A DNA stretch of 64,000 nt from NCBI GenBank assembly GCA_030512295.1, contig JAULSR010000002.1:8494001-8558000 (forward strand). The letters run 5' to 3'. The first letter of the stretch is position 1. Each line of letters begins with the position of its first letter. This DNA is from Bombardia bombarda (lineage: Eukaryota > Ascomycota > Sordariomycetes > Sordariales > Lasiosphaeriaceae). The notes under the pieces were generated by a model. That model was not told the origin of the DNA. It was given only the letters and a program-made list of their open reading frames with translations, and did no database searches. Both the position numbers and the translations under genes were made by a program. Shown piece by piece: positions 1 through 9,760 of the stretch.

Positions 1-794
1 CGATCAAGCTGCTTATCTCTCATAACCAGATGGGCACGATCATTGGCCGACAGGGACTCAAGATCAAGCACATTCAGGATGTGTCAGGTGTACGCATGGT
101 GGCACAGAAGGAGATGCTACCGCAGTCAACGGAGCGGGTAGTTGAGGTCCAGGGCACCCCAGAAGGCATCCAGCGCGCTGTTTGGGAAATCTGCAAGTGC
201 CTGGTTGACGACTGGCAGCGGGGTACCGGCACTGTCCTGTACAATCCTGTTGTCCGCACCCAGACTGCCGGTGCGCCAGCTGGCGCGCCGCTCGCCGTGG
301 GCAACAACTACGCACAGGAGAGGGTCCCATACGGTGGCGCTCGTGTCACACGAACAGGTAATGGCGCTGATTTCAGCAACGGCGGGCAGCGCCCGTTTAC
401 ACGCCGTTCTGATTCTGATGCAGCCTCCCGTGGTCCTCCAACCCATGATGAGAATGGAGAAGAGATCCAGACGCAGAACATCAGCATCCCCGCAGACATG
501 GTTGGCTGCATCATTGGACGTGGCGGCTCCAAGATCAGCGAGATCCGCAAGACTTCCGGTGCACGGATCTCCATCGCCAAGGTAAGAAAGCCCCCCCCCC
601 CCCCCCCCCCCCATCTATATGAATGCCTTGTCTCTAACCATGACAAATAGGCCCCCCATGACGACACTGGCGAGCGCATGTTCACGATTATGGGTACATC
701 CAAGTCGAATGAGACTGCGCTATTTCTCCTTTACGAGAACCTGGAAGCTGAGAAGATGCGCCGCCAGCAGCAAGCTGCTCAGCCTTCGGAGTAG
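1..794 (+). CDS. KH-domain RNA-binding protein (Rnc1/Hek2/Pbp2-like), 5' partial
   Basis: This is the 3' part of a gene; the reading frame is open through base 3 to the window edge, so the N-terminus (probably the first KH domain) is missing. Two KH domains are visible. The first has the GXXG loop GRQG (ATG at base 30, loop about 45-56) and the second has GRGG (about 517-528). The coding part is 1-581 plus 651-794, joined across a phase-0 intron at 582-650 (donor GTAAGA, branch CTAAC at 634-638, acceptor TAG). The protein ends soon after the last KH domain, as in three-KH fungal proteins such as S. pombe Rnc1 and yeast Hek2/Pbp2, which bind mRNA and act on its stability, localisation or translation. 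Ortholog assignment within that group is inference. The intron carries a 22-nt C run (see repeat entry). Confidence 0.88.
591..612 (+). repeat. Poly(C)22 tract inside the KH-gene intron
   Basis: Twenty-two consecutive C residues lie 9 nt after the 5' splice site of the 69-nt intron and 21 nt before its CTAAC branch site. The tract is on the transcribed (sense) strand, so the pre-mRNA would carry poly(C). Run length in an assembly is error-prone, so the exact count is uncertain. Confidence 0.85.
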
Positions 795-2692
795 TGCGAC
801 GAAGTTGACCAGCAAGGTCCGAGGCTGTAATAAAAGCGTTTTATCTTGTAACTTTTGGAGTTACTAGAGTGGGATGGTTTCCAACTGCCCAGCCATGTTT
901 GTTCTCTGGGGTTTTCTGGTTGGGTGGTATCTGGCAGCCCGTCGTTGTTACGGATCATTTACAGATCTGCTGGCCGCAAGGCTTTTACTATTTGACGGGC
1001 CGGAAACGATGTGACGACAATTCCTCGCCAAAAAAAAAGCATGTCGGCAGGCTTTTTTTCTTTTTCTTGAACTGGTTTCACTCCCTTAACTTACCCACTT
1101 TATTCGGCGACCGACCGGCTATTTCACCATATTCACCATGACAACGGACCTGGCGACATGGCTGTGGACGGCGGGAAGCCGTATTGCAGTGTGTTATTGG
1201 CGCTCGGCGTTGGAGTTGTTCAGCTCAAGTTCCAGCCGTGGGTCCGGCCTGGTCTCATGAATGGTTTACCTGCTCTCTCTCTATCTCTCTCTATCAAATT
1301 GGCCACTTATTGTTCACGTCGCGGCCGTCTCTCATCCCAGTTCCTCCCGCTCTTCGACACATCCATTTTCTCCGACTATCTCGTATCCCTCCTCACGACG
1401 CCTGGACTTCCTGCGAGATCCTGGATTACCGACGCGAGCGCTAATCTGTCCCCCGTACTACTCTCTTACCCAGACTGTAACGCGCATATTGCAGCTCTGA
1501 TAACCCGACGTATCATTAAAACCCCCCAACTTTAAACGCTCAGAAACTTATCGACCCGTCGCCAGATAATATGGTTTGAGGGATATCAAAACTAGGCATC
1601 TAGGTGCACTCAGGACAGATAAATATACGAGCATCATGAAGAAACCACGAATTGTATGACCTGTGACGGTTCCGCAGTTTTGTGTCTGCGACGTGATGAA
1701 TGTGAAAATCGCGGAGCAAATGCAGATGAGTTTATCGGGTGAGATGTTCATGGCCACCCACGTCCATTTCCGGCATGTTGCCGTCGCGTGTTTATGTTTG
1801 AAATGATAGGGGAATCTAGGTTGGTCAGGATATTTACTCAGCGTGTTGAGCACGTTTAAAGCGACGTTGTGCGACACCATGCGAGTGCGTTGAGGGCTGG
1901 CCGTCATCCATGAAGTGTATGTGTGCGTGCATTGCATTGGCTCGAGATTGGGTACTGAACCCCGCATACCGGAGTAATACTTTGAAATCCCCCGACTCCA
2001 AACTGGCACGGAAGCCTTGCTCACGTCTGCGGCCGGGCAAGAGGCCAGGAGGGAGGCCAGCCAGCCAGGGAAAGATGGAGGCGGCCAGGAATGGGAGACG
2101 GGATGCCAAAGGGGGAGACCCGCCCGCCAAATAAGGTTAGTAGCGCATGTATGTCACAGTAGCGTGTTATTGGTTGCAGGACAAGCTGTGGTGGGGGATG
2201 GAGGGGATGGGGCTGCTCCGTGTTGCCTGTGGCTCGAGAAGCCACCCTGTCCGGATGACATGGCGGGTGCTAGGCCCGGGCCCGTTACAGCACGCACAAG
2301 ACAGGGCAGGACGGGACAGGACAGCTATGCATGTTTCGTACTTTTACTGATTGGCCTGTAATCTGTCTGTTTTATAGATGTACTGTGCCTCGCCGTTGTA
2401 GATTATATCGGTTGGTTACAGGTTGATTTTGTACCTCGACGAGCTCGATTGCTTGCGTTTGTTTTCTCGATATATTTGCTCTTCGTTTCTGTCTTTTTTG
2501 AATTCTTTTCTACCTAGCAATTCGCGTTACCTACCCTCGCTCGGTTTGGCAGCTCTAAGTGCTAGCTAGGTATTCTTGTTAGTGCCGCATACCTTTAGAG
2601 GAGCTCCCAAAGGCTTAACCAGTTAAATCCCCACGAGCCAACGACGTGCGTGCGACGACTTTGCGACACTCGCGCGCGTGTTGCCTCGAACA
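795..2692. other. Intergenic spacer, KH gene to HUT1
   Basis: About 1.9 kb, holding the KH-gene 3' UTR and the HUT1 promoter/leader. Short open frames occur on both strands but none resembles a known protein. I saw no RNA gene, transposon remnant or long repeat. The last 300 bases (2400-2690) are T-rich and pyrimidine-rich, as expected for a fungal promoter and leader. Confidence 0.6.
829..834 (+). promoter_or_regulatory. Canonical AATAAA poly(A) signal of the KH gene
   Basis: A perfect AATAAA lies 35 nt after the stop codon at 792-794, in a T-rich context that follows immediately. Its position fits a short 3' UTR. The cleavage site itself cannot be read from sequence. Confidence 0.5.
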
Positions 2693-3998
2693 ATGGCGCG
2701 CTCCAAGCAGGCGACGCCAATTCGGCGCGAGGTATCGTCTGAATATGCCAGCAAGCACGATCGCATACCCCAGGCCAAGGCGGCCGTGGCGGCTGCGGTA
2801 AAGGAGAGGAAAAGCGCTGCTGTGGCTACCACTGCCCCCGTCGTCGCGAAGAAGGATGCTGGTCTCGTCACCTTGTTTATCGACGTTGCCGGCATCTATG
2901 CCTCCTTGTAAGGACTTCCTTTTACTCTCTCTTTCTCCGATGCCAAACCGCTGACACACATCCGCCCCCAGCCTCACCTGGGCCTACCTCCAAGAAAAGC
3001 TCACGACAACCGCGTACGGCCCCGCCGGCGGCGAGCGCTTCAAGTTCCCCATCTTCCTCCTCACCATCCAGTCCCTCTTCGCCGCCGTCGGCGGCAAGCT
3101 CTTCACCGTCGCCAGCACCCCGCGCGGGCAGCCCGTGCCCTCCATGATCCCCAACGCCCAGATCCTGCCGCCGCTCCTGCTCGTCGCCTTCACCAACGCG
3201 CTCGCTGCGCCGTTCGGCTACGCGGCCCTCGCGCACATCGACTACATCACCTTCATCCTCGCCAAGAGCTGCAAGCTGCTGCCCGTCATGTTCCTGCACA
3301 TCACCGTCTTCCGCAAGCGCTACCCGCTCTACAAGTATCTGGTTGTCGCCGCCGTCACCTGCGGCGTCGCCGTCTTTACCCTGCACTCAGGCAGCAAGAA
3401 GCACAAAGCGGCTAGCACGCACAGCGGGCAGACGGCCTGGGGCATGCTGCTGCTGGGCATCAATTTGCTGTTTGACGGGCTGACCAACAGCACGCAGGAC
3501 TATATATTCACGACGTTCCAGCCGTACACGGGCCCGCAGATGATGATGGCGAACAACCTGCTGTCGTCGGTGCTCACGGGGGGGTACCTGCTGCTGAGTC
3601 CTTGGCTTGTGCACACGCCGCTGGGCGAGTGGTTCGGTATGGACGCGGCCGGCGGGGCGGGCGAGCTGGCGGCGGCGCTGGCGTTCCTGCAGCGGCATCC
3701 GGCGGTGTGGCGGGACGTGCTGGGGTTCGCGCTGTGCGGGTGTGTGGGGCAGGTGTTTATCTTCCATACGCTGTCAACGTTCTCGTCGGTGTTGCTGGTG
3801 ACGGTGACGGTGACGCGCAAGATGTTTACGATGATTCTGAGCGTGGTGGCGTTTGGGCACCGGCTGTCGAGCATGCAGTGGCTGGGGGTCGGGCTGGTGT
3901 TTGGGGGCATTGGGATTGAGGGGGGCATTGCGAGGAGGGAGAAGATGGCGAAGGAGGCGAAGAAGAAGGCGGAGGCGAAGAGGGAGAAGGAGTTGTGA
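2693..3998 (+). CDS. HUT1: UAA-family nucleotide-sugar transporter of the ER (Hut1/SLC35B1)
   Basis: Two exons, 2693-2907 and 2972-3998, with a 64-nt phase-2 intron, encode about 413 residues. The start is the ATG at 2693 (A at -3); the N-terminus MARSKQA with a basic stretch is typical of filamentous-fungal Hut1 proteins. Exon 2 carries a row of hydrophobic helices, and the K-S-C-K-x-x-P-V signature of the SLC35B/UAA transporters lies near 3265-3290. The family moves UDP-sugars (UDP-galactose/UDP-glucose) across the ER membrane, in support of folding and glycosylation. The C-terminus is Lys/Glu-rich and ends R-E-K-E-L, close to but not a classical KKXX retrieval signal; ER location is therefore from family knowledge. 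The substrate cannot be read from sequence. Confidence 0.92.
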
Positions 3999-6400
3999 GG
4001 GTGAGGAGACAGGAGGGAGGTAAACAGATGGGTAGGGAGTTGGAGGGAGGAGGGGGAGGAGGATGGAAATAATACATTTTCTTGTGAGTAGGTATGCTTC
4101 TGGGTGCATGCATAGTATGCTGTATGCTTCTTCTTAGACACGCATGCATCGGAAGATGATGGGTATAGAAAAGCTGGCGTGGAGGACGACCTTGACTTCA
4201 ATGGCAATTGCTATTCTCTGTCTGGGAGTTTGGCTATTATTTACTAAATTCAGCAGCAAATAACTTGTATATACTAATTAAATCAGGAACTATGATTCCT
4301 TAAAGACTTGTCACTTTTCTCTCCCCCTCATGTTCGGCCTGCAGTTGACGAGGAATGGATATCAACCTCGAAGCCCAATGTACCCAAGTACCTTGCTGGC
4401 TGGCTGGCATCGAGTCGTACCGCGTCGCACAAGGAACTTTGGCACCCAGCGCAAGCCGGTTCGTCGCTGATTGGGTTGGGTCCCACAAAACCGAAAGTGG
4501 GGCCACCGATTTTTCGGGCAGCAGGCCAGCTATAAAACAAATCCTCCCCGATTCCTTTTCGACTCTTTTCTTCTTTTCTTCTTTATCAAAAAGCACCGAA
4601 GCTGCCACGACCTTCACTAGTTTTCCCACGGTGTCGCGTTGCCTGACCCCCTCGGGGGTCGTGCTTCGAAGATTGATGTCCTCGGACACTCCTTGATAGG
4701 AAGTCTTTTGCCCTAGTTACTCTCGTGGGCAATGAGATGCTGATAGATTGGAGACATTTCTGCATCCTTGTTACATAGCATTTTTATTGTGTGCGGTGGC
4801 GGCGTGACTTGATGTTTAGGTGCGATGCTGATGCATCATGGCTAGCATCAACTATCGCGCGCTCTTGTTCGTCTTGCCTATGATCTGTGCTCAGCCGAAC
4901 TCCTACATTTGGTGGATCGCGTATTCATCCTTGGATTGAACAAAATATGCGCGAGTCTCGACCTGTTCTGTGCTGCATCTCCAGACGAGGCAACCAAGCA
5001 AGACAGTCTAAATATCGATCTGTCGATTGAGGCAGGGAGGTGCGAGCTGTCTATCTTACTCCTAGCCATGCTATGGTTATGTTTGGGTATACGGGATAAC
5101 CATCCCTCTCGTATCTACATATTATCTACATGTGCCCGTCGACGGAGTGTTGGGGGGTTGGCTCGTACATCGCTTCACCGATCCTGGGCAAGATGAACGT
5201 CTGCACTGGCTGTAAAGTGTGCAACTTGCATGTGTGCCCCTCGATATACAAGCCTACTGGGTAGTTTGCACTGCTCTGGTCTTGTCAAGTGTTATTGCGC
5301 CTATACGAAGGGTATGTTTTGAACCTACACCTCTCGATTTAGTCTGATGGTGGCAATCAAACGAAGTTGGGGTGAGAATGATGCCATTTTATCTCATCTG
5401 CCTCAATCGTTTCCCTATCTCATAAACATCGTGCTGCTTCTGTAACCGAAGAAGCCCTCACCAACGGACATACTCAGTTTTCCCTAACCCAAGGAGTGTA
5501 GTTATTATGCTTCATGTCCAAATGTCAAGTCTCATGCTGGCGCAAGCCAGACAGGCAGGCAGTTCAGACACATATAGAGGTCCATCAACCCAAAAAAGAC
5601 TAATAGAAACCACTGCGCATGCGCGAGCGAATATATTCATATCCAAATCCCAATTCCAGATCCAATACTACTTGGGTATGTAGGTACACTATTTCCCAAA
5701 TGTCCAAAGCCTTCACGCCCGCCGCCCCATAGGCCCTTTCCCTCCTCCTCCGTCCCCAGCCAGCCAAATCCTATTCCTATCATACCACATTCATGTCCCT
5801 CCTACCTCATCCACCCAAACACACCCCCTTCTCCTGGATTACACATTTCATTTAAAAAGCCGACGGCTGTTTCGTTCGTCGTCGTTGCCGCCACTTTCCC
5901 ATTTCCTTGATCCAAAAACCGACCGTGCGCATGTATATAGGTATGTACTGATAAATACGTCTTTGCTCCAGTGCAGTTTTTGTTCTGCCGGGAAAAAGAA
6001 CCAGTCGAAAACCAAAACGTCAACGCTCTGAATGACAAAAGAAAGACGCTATATGACCTGACGATCGATCAATCGCCCCGTGGAGTGGTCGACGATGCCC
6101 CCAGGATATTCGCATGAAGCTAAAGGCTAAAGCCAGGTCGGAGTGGTGGTGTAGAGAATACATATCCCATATCCACATCCATTCTCTAAACCACCACCAC
6201 CGACACACAATTAAAAAAAACGCCGTTTTATGCTTTGCTTGCTTGATTGTATTGCCGCTGTGCTTGCTTTTCAAACCAGAATTATTTGCCGGCCCCATAT
6301 ATGCCGTGACGGGGGTAGATACAAGTTTAAAATGCATGGATGAAAGCATGCGTCTTTTGTGATGACGGTTCCTTTTTTTTTTAAAGCATCCGTCAAAGAT
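3999..6400. other. Convergent spacer, HUT1 / MSG5
   Basis: About 2.4 kb between two genes that point at each other, so it holds both 3' UTRs. A 113-codon open frame at 4355-4696 shows no recognisable family. The rest is AT-richer than the genes and contains short runs such as T10 at 6373-6382. I see no gene, RNA or mobile element here. Confidence 0.55.
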
Positions 6401-8791
6401 TCATATCATGTCATCAATCGACCGCACAATGGGGCTCTCCCCTAATGTCGGGGGACTGCGCGGGTCTTCGTTTTGTAATGGCCGTCCAAACGGGAAAAAA
6501 GGGTCTCGAGGAAACATTGTCTCGCGTGGCGAGAACAAGCCCTCGCTCGGCGTAGGCGGAACCTCCACAAATTGCATCCCAGCAAACCCGCCAAACGGTT
6601 CGTGAAGAGGGTTCTTAGTCATCGTTTCCGCACGCGGGGACATGAGCGCTGCGTCGTCGGGGAAGTTCCGCAGGACTGCAACATGTCGCTCGGGAAGAAC
6701 GACCTCCTTTTTGCTCTCAGTGAATCTCGGTGGTGGTGCTGTCTCTAGGCTCATTGGCACAAATCCAAATCCACCCGGTGAGCCACCGAACCTGTGCGCG
6801 CCAAATCCAGGGGAAGGAGGCGGTTTCGAAAAGGACATTACGGGCGCAAATCCTGGCGACAATGGTGGTAGAGAAAGAGAGGGAGGCAAAAATCGTGGGG
6901 AGGGTGGAGGTTTTGAAAGCGAACTGCCCGCAAACCCCGAGTCGGGCTCAGAGGGCGGCTTCAGCGTTAAGCTAAGATTGAACTTGCCAGGCTTTCCCTT
7001 GTCCCTTTCGTCTTCCATTTCGCTCCATGAGAAGCTCGAAGGTGCTGATGACGGGCCTGGTGAGATCGGCTCCCCCCTGTTCGGGGTGGAATTTCCTCGG
7101 GCCCGAATGGGGCTTCTCTCCGGTGTGCTGCTCTTTGCGGCGGGGTCCTCGCCTGGTAATGGTGCAGTCAATGGCTCTTTGGGTGAAAGCTCAATATTAT
7201 CGGCCGACAAGGTCATCCTGTGCTTTGTCGGACTCCTCCCTGGGCGCGGTTTAAGATTCAGTCCTGAGCTAGGCAGCTTCTTCTTTGTAACCTCTTTCTG
7301 AAAGTCTTGCAGGCAGTACATCAGCCTCATGTTGGGGCTGATCCATCTGCTCTTTGCTTGTGCGGCGTAATAAGCATCGTTAACAGTGAGATCAGGGTTC
7401 TGGTACATCCCGTATGCAATGACCAAACTAGCTGAGCGACTGGCACCTTGTTGGCAATGAATCAAAACTTTCTTTCCTTCCCTAGTTTTGTTTTCGATTG
7501 TCTCACAGAGCGTCATCAAGTCTTGGCCAATATCTGTGTTGTGATCCCAGGGCATGTGAATATACTCTGGCTCACTAAAAGGCTGTGCTTTGGGTGTTGT
7601 CGGTGTATCGGATACTAAGTCTTCGGGCATAAACTCAAAGGCTGTGGCAAAACTCGCAGTTGTGACAGCGGTGTCTGGTATGGGGGAATCATCCTCTGCC
7701 TTGTCCTTAAAATCTGGAAATCGCTCGCGACCCGTGAAAGCGTTGAAGGGGTTCGCGACCTCACGAGCAACATTGATCACCACATCAAACCGAGCCGCCT
7801 CTTCTGCGGTCGGCTCAAGATAGAGATACACGCTGTCATCGTATATGCAAATTGGCCCATCAGGGTAACCTGGCGTCTTTTGGTCTTCGTTATTTTCGTT
7901 CTCATGGAACGGCTCAAACTCAAAAGCTGCCCTGCTTGCGATTTGCGGCTTGATGGGGGATTCTTCCTCTACAATCGTGGTGTTCAGTCCGGCGGGAGCG
8001 ACAGTTGGTCGCGACGGCCGCAAGAACTCAGAAAGACCTGTTTCGTTTCGTTCAAGAACAGTTGGGATTGTCATCCCGCCGATTGGGCCAAATGTGGCAG
8101 ACTTAAGACCCGAAAGCATGTGAGGCGATGAAGTCGAGTGCTTCAAAGCGCGACGCTGGAGAATTGGAGGGATCGAAGGTGAGCTCGGAACTTCAAGTGT
8201 CGCACGGCTTACCAAGTCCGAGGTTGTCGTTTTTAGACTGAGCTGGCTTGGTTTGCGTTTCATAGATGGAATGGTCGGCTTAATGAAAACAGGCGACGAC
8301 GGTTCTGATACCAGGGATGAGGAAAGTGAACCAAACGGAGGCTGTATTGAAAGGCCCTTCATGTTTTTGGCCCGCCGAGGTACTGGCGATGTCATGGGTC
8401 GTTCCATGTTCGGATCAGATACGCTAAGGCTAGCCAATCCAGACAAGCCTGCAAAAGGTGTCGGGGCAAACGACGAAAGAGGTGCCAGGTTTACCGGCGA
8501 GTCTGGTGAGGAGGAAGGCGACGGATCGGAGAGATCTGAAGAGTCGGTACATGATACTGTGGTTGTGGGAGAAGACTCGGCCGACTCTGTTGTTTGAGTT
8601 GACGTGCTGTCGTTGTGTTTGTGAGTCGGATCAGAGAGTATGTTACTGCTGGGTCGTAGTTCCATGTCCATCATCAACTTCGGGTCGACTACTAGACTTG
8701 ATTGGTCCATCATATCGGTATCCAAGTCGAACACTGACATCAATGAGGGTATCTGATCCTCATATAACCGCCGAGCTGTTGCGGACGGCAT
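6401..8791 (-). CDS. MSG5: Dual-specificity MAP-kinase phosphatase (Msg5/Pmp1-type)
   Basis: A single-exon gene of 796 codons; the first ATG is at 8791, because the in-frame codon at 8803 is GTG. The phosphatase domain covers roughly residues 305-500. It holds the P-loop H-C-Q-Q-G-A-S-R-S with the catalytic Cys near residue 446, and a general-acid Asp in M-P-W-D-H near 416. About 50 extra residues lie between the start of the domain and the acid loop. The N-terminal half is Ser/Pro-rich and carries two candidate MAPK docking (D) motifs: K-R-K-P-S-Q-L-S-L near residue 178 and R-R-A-K-N-M-K-G-L-S-I near 139. The C-terminal third is Pro/Ser-rich with repeated P-P-P-S-P-x-F. Msg5-type enzymes dephosphorylate cell-wall-integrity and pheromone/invasive MAPKs. 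Catalytic residues are intact. Which MAPK is targeted is not visible. Confidence 0.92.
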   Translation of the reverse strand: MPSATARRLYEDQIPSLMSVFDLDTDMMDQSSLVVDPKLMMDMELRPSSNILSDPTHKHNDSTSTQTTESAESSPTTTVSCTDSSDLSDPSPSSSPDSPVNLAPLSSFAPTPFAGLSGLASLSVSDPNMERPMTSPVPRRAKNMKGLSIQPPFGSLSSSLVSEPSSPVFIKPTIPSMKRKPSQLSLKTTTSDLVSRATLEVPSSPSIPPILQRRALKHSTSSPHMLSGLKSATFGPIGGMTIPTVLERNETGLSEFLRPSRPTVAPAGLNTTIVEEESPIKPQIASRAAFEFEPFHENENNEDQKTPGYPDGPICIYDDSVYLYLEPTAEEAARFDVVINVAREVANPFNAFTGRERFPDFKDKAEDDSPIPDTAVTTASFATAFEFMPEDLVSDTPTTPKAQPFSEPEYIHMPWDHNTDIGQDLMTLCETIENKTREGKKVLIHCQQGASRSASLVIAYGMYQNPDLTVNDAYYAAQAKSRWISPNMRLMYCLQDFQKEVTKKKLPSSGLNLKPRPGRSPTKHRMTLSADNIELSPKEPLTAPLPGEDPAAKSSTPERSPIRARGNSTPNRGEPISPGPSSAPSSFSWSEMEDERDKGKPGKFNLSLTLKPPSEPDSGFAGSSLSKPPPSPRFLPPSLSLPPLSPGFAPVMSFSKPPPSPGFGAHRFGGSPGGFGFVPMSLETAPPPRFTESKKEVVLPERHVAVLRNFPDDAALMSPRAETMTKNPLHEPFGGFAGMQFVEVPPTPSEGLFSPRETMFPRDPFFPFGRPLQNEDPRSPPTLGESPIVRSIDDMI

Positions 8792-9693
8792 ATTCAAGGC
8801 CACGTGGAATTCAACGCGCCTTCTGTATCGGATCTTGGCAAGTAACCCCGGATTAAAACAAACCCCTTACTTGAGACGGTCGCAACCGCGCTCAGCCCGT
8901 CGCGGAACAGCCACAAGGTCGTGGGACTCGCCACAGACACAAATAAGTCGCCGTGACGCTGGCGAAAAAGTATAGAAAAAAAGCCCCAATTGAAAGGCCA
9001 GCAAAAAGAGAGAAATGCAATATTAAGTGAGTGGATATGCGTATGTACGTCTGTGTCGAAGTGAAGGTGGGACGAAAAGTCCGGGACAGCGCTGCTGAAT
9101 CCTTTCCCACCACTGCTTCTCGCTTGCTCGAGCAAAGTCCTCTGTGTTTCGCGCGGCTCGTAATCAGGCTACGGCCATGAAATAACAGTTCGATTGAAAA
9201 TGAATATAGGCGAGGGTATTATGGGCAATGTTTGCAAGCAATTCGCAGGTCGATGGTCGAGTGGTCCTTGGTGGAGGCTGGAAGCGCCGAACTTGTAGAA
9301 TAGTAGGCGCAAGACGATTGGGGCACAGCTGGCGAGGCAGCGCAAAGGATTAAAGGCGGTGGCGACCAACGGACTGGGCGTCAATACATCGTCGGGTCTG
9401 TCTGAGGTTGCCGTTCTAACGGGGAGGAGAGACAAGAGGACTCGAAAGGGCGCCGACGACGACTATAGGAGACGAAGGGTGGGGGTCGCTTTGTGTCCCG
9501 GTGGTCGACTCTCTTGACGTCGTGAAGATGTGTCGGAGCTTCGCCGTTCTGCCTCGTGGGTGGTTTCGTGTTGCAAGGAATTGGGAGAAGGGAAGAGAGG
9601 AAAGAGAGAAACGTCGGGCACTGGACTGGCGAGGATCAACTAGCCAGGAGTGTAAGGATTGGGCGAATTGAGGAGAGGGCGGCAGGGACGCCC

Positions 9694-9706
9694 GGGGGGG
9701 GGGGGG
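9694..9706. repeat. G13 homopolymer
   Basis: Thirteen consecutive G in the spacer upstream of MSG5, just before a GC-rich tandem of 10-bp units. A simple-sequence tract; its length may be misassembled. Confidence 0.8.
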
Positions 9707-9738
9707 AAGGCAGTGTGCGTGCGTGCGGTGTGGTGCGT

Positions 9739-9760
9739 GCAGGCGAGCGCAGGCGAGCGC
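9739..9760. repeat. Tandem 10-bp units containing a 19-bp word repeated at 40826
   Basis: Two copies of AGGCGAGCGC plus a partial third (AGGCGTGC). The 19-bp word at 9739-9757 recurs exactly at 40826-40844. Both copies lie upstream of minus-strand genes, about 0.95 kb from the MSG5 start and 0.75 kb from the start of the regulator at 40081. Confidence 0.75.

Noticed and set aside
8792..8803. Longer start for the MAPK phosphatase
   Set aside because: The codon at 8803 is GTG, not ATG. The first ATG in frame is at 8791.
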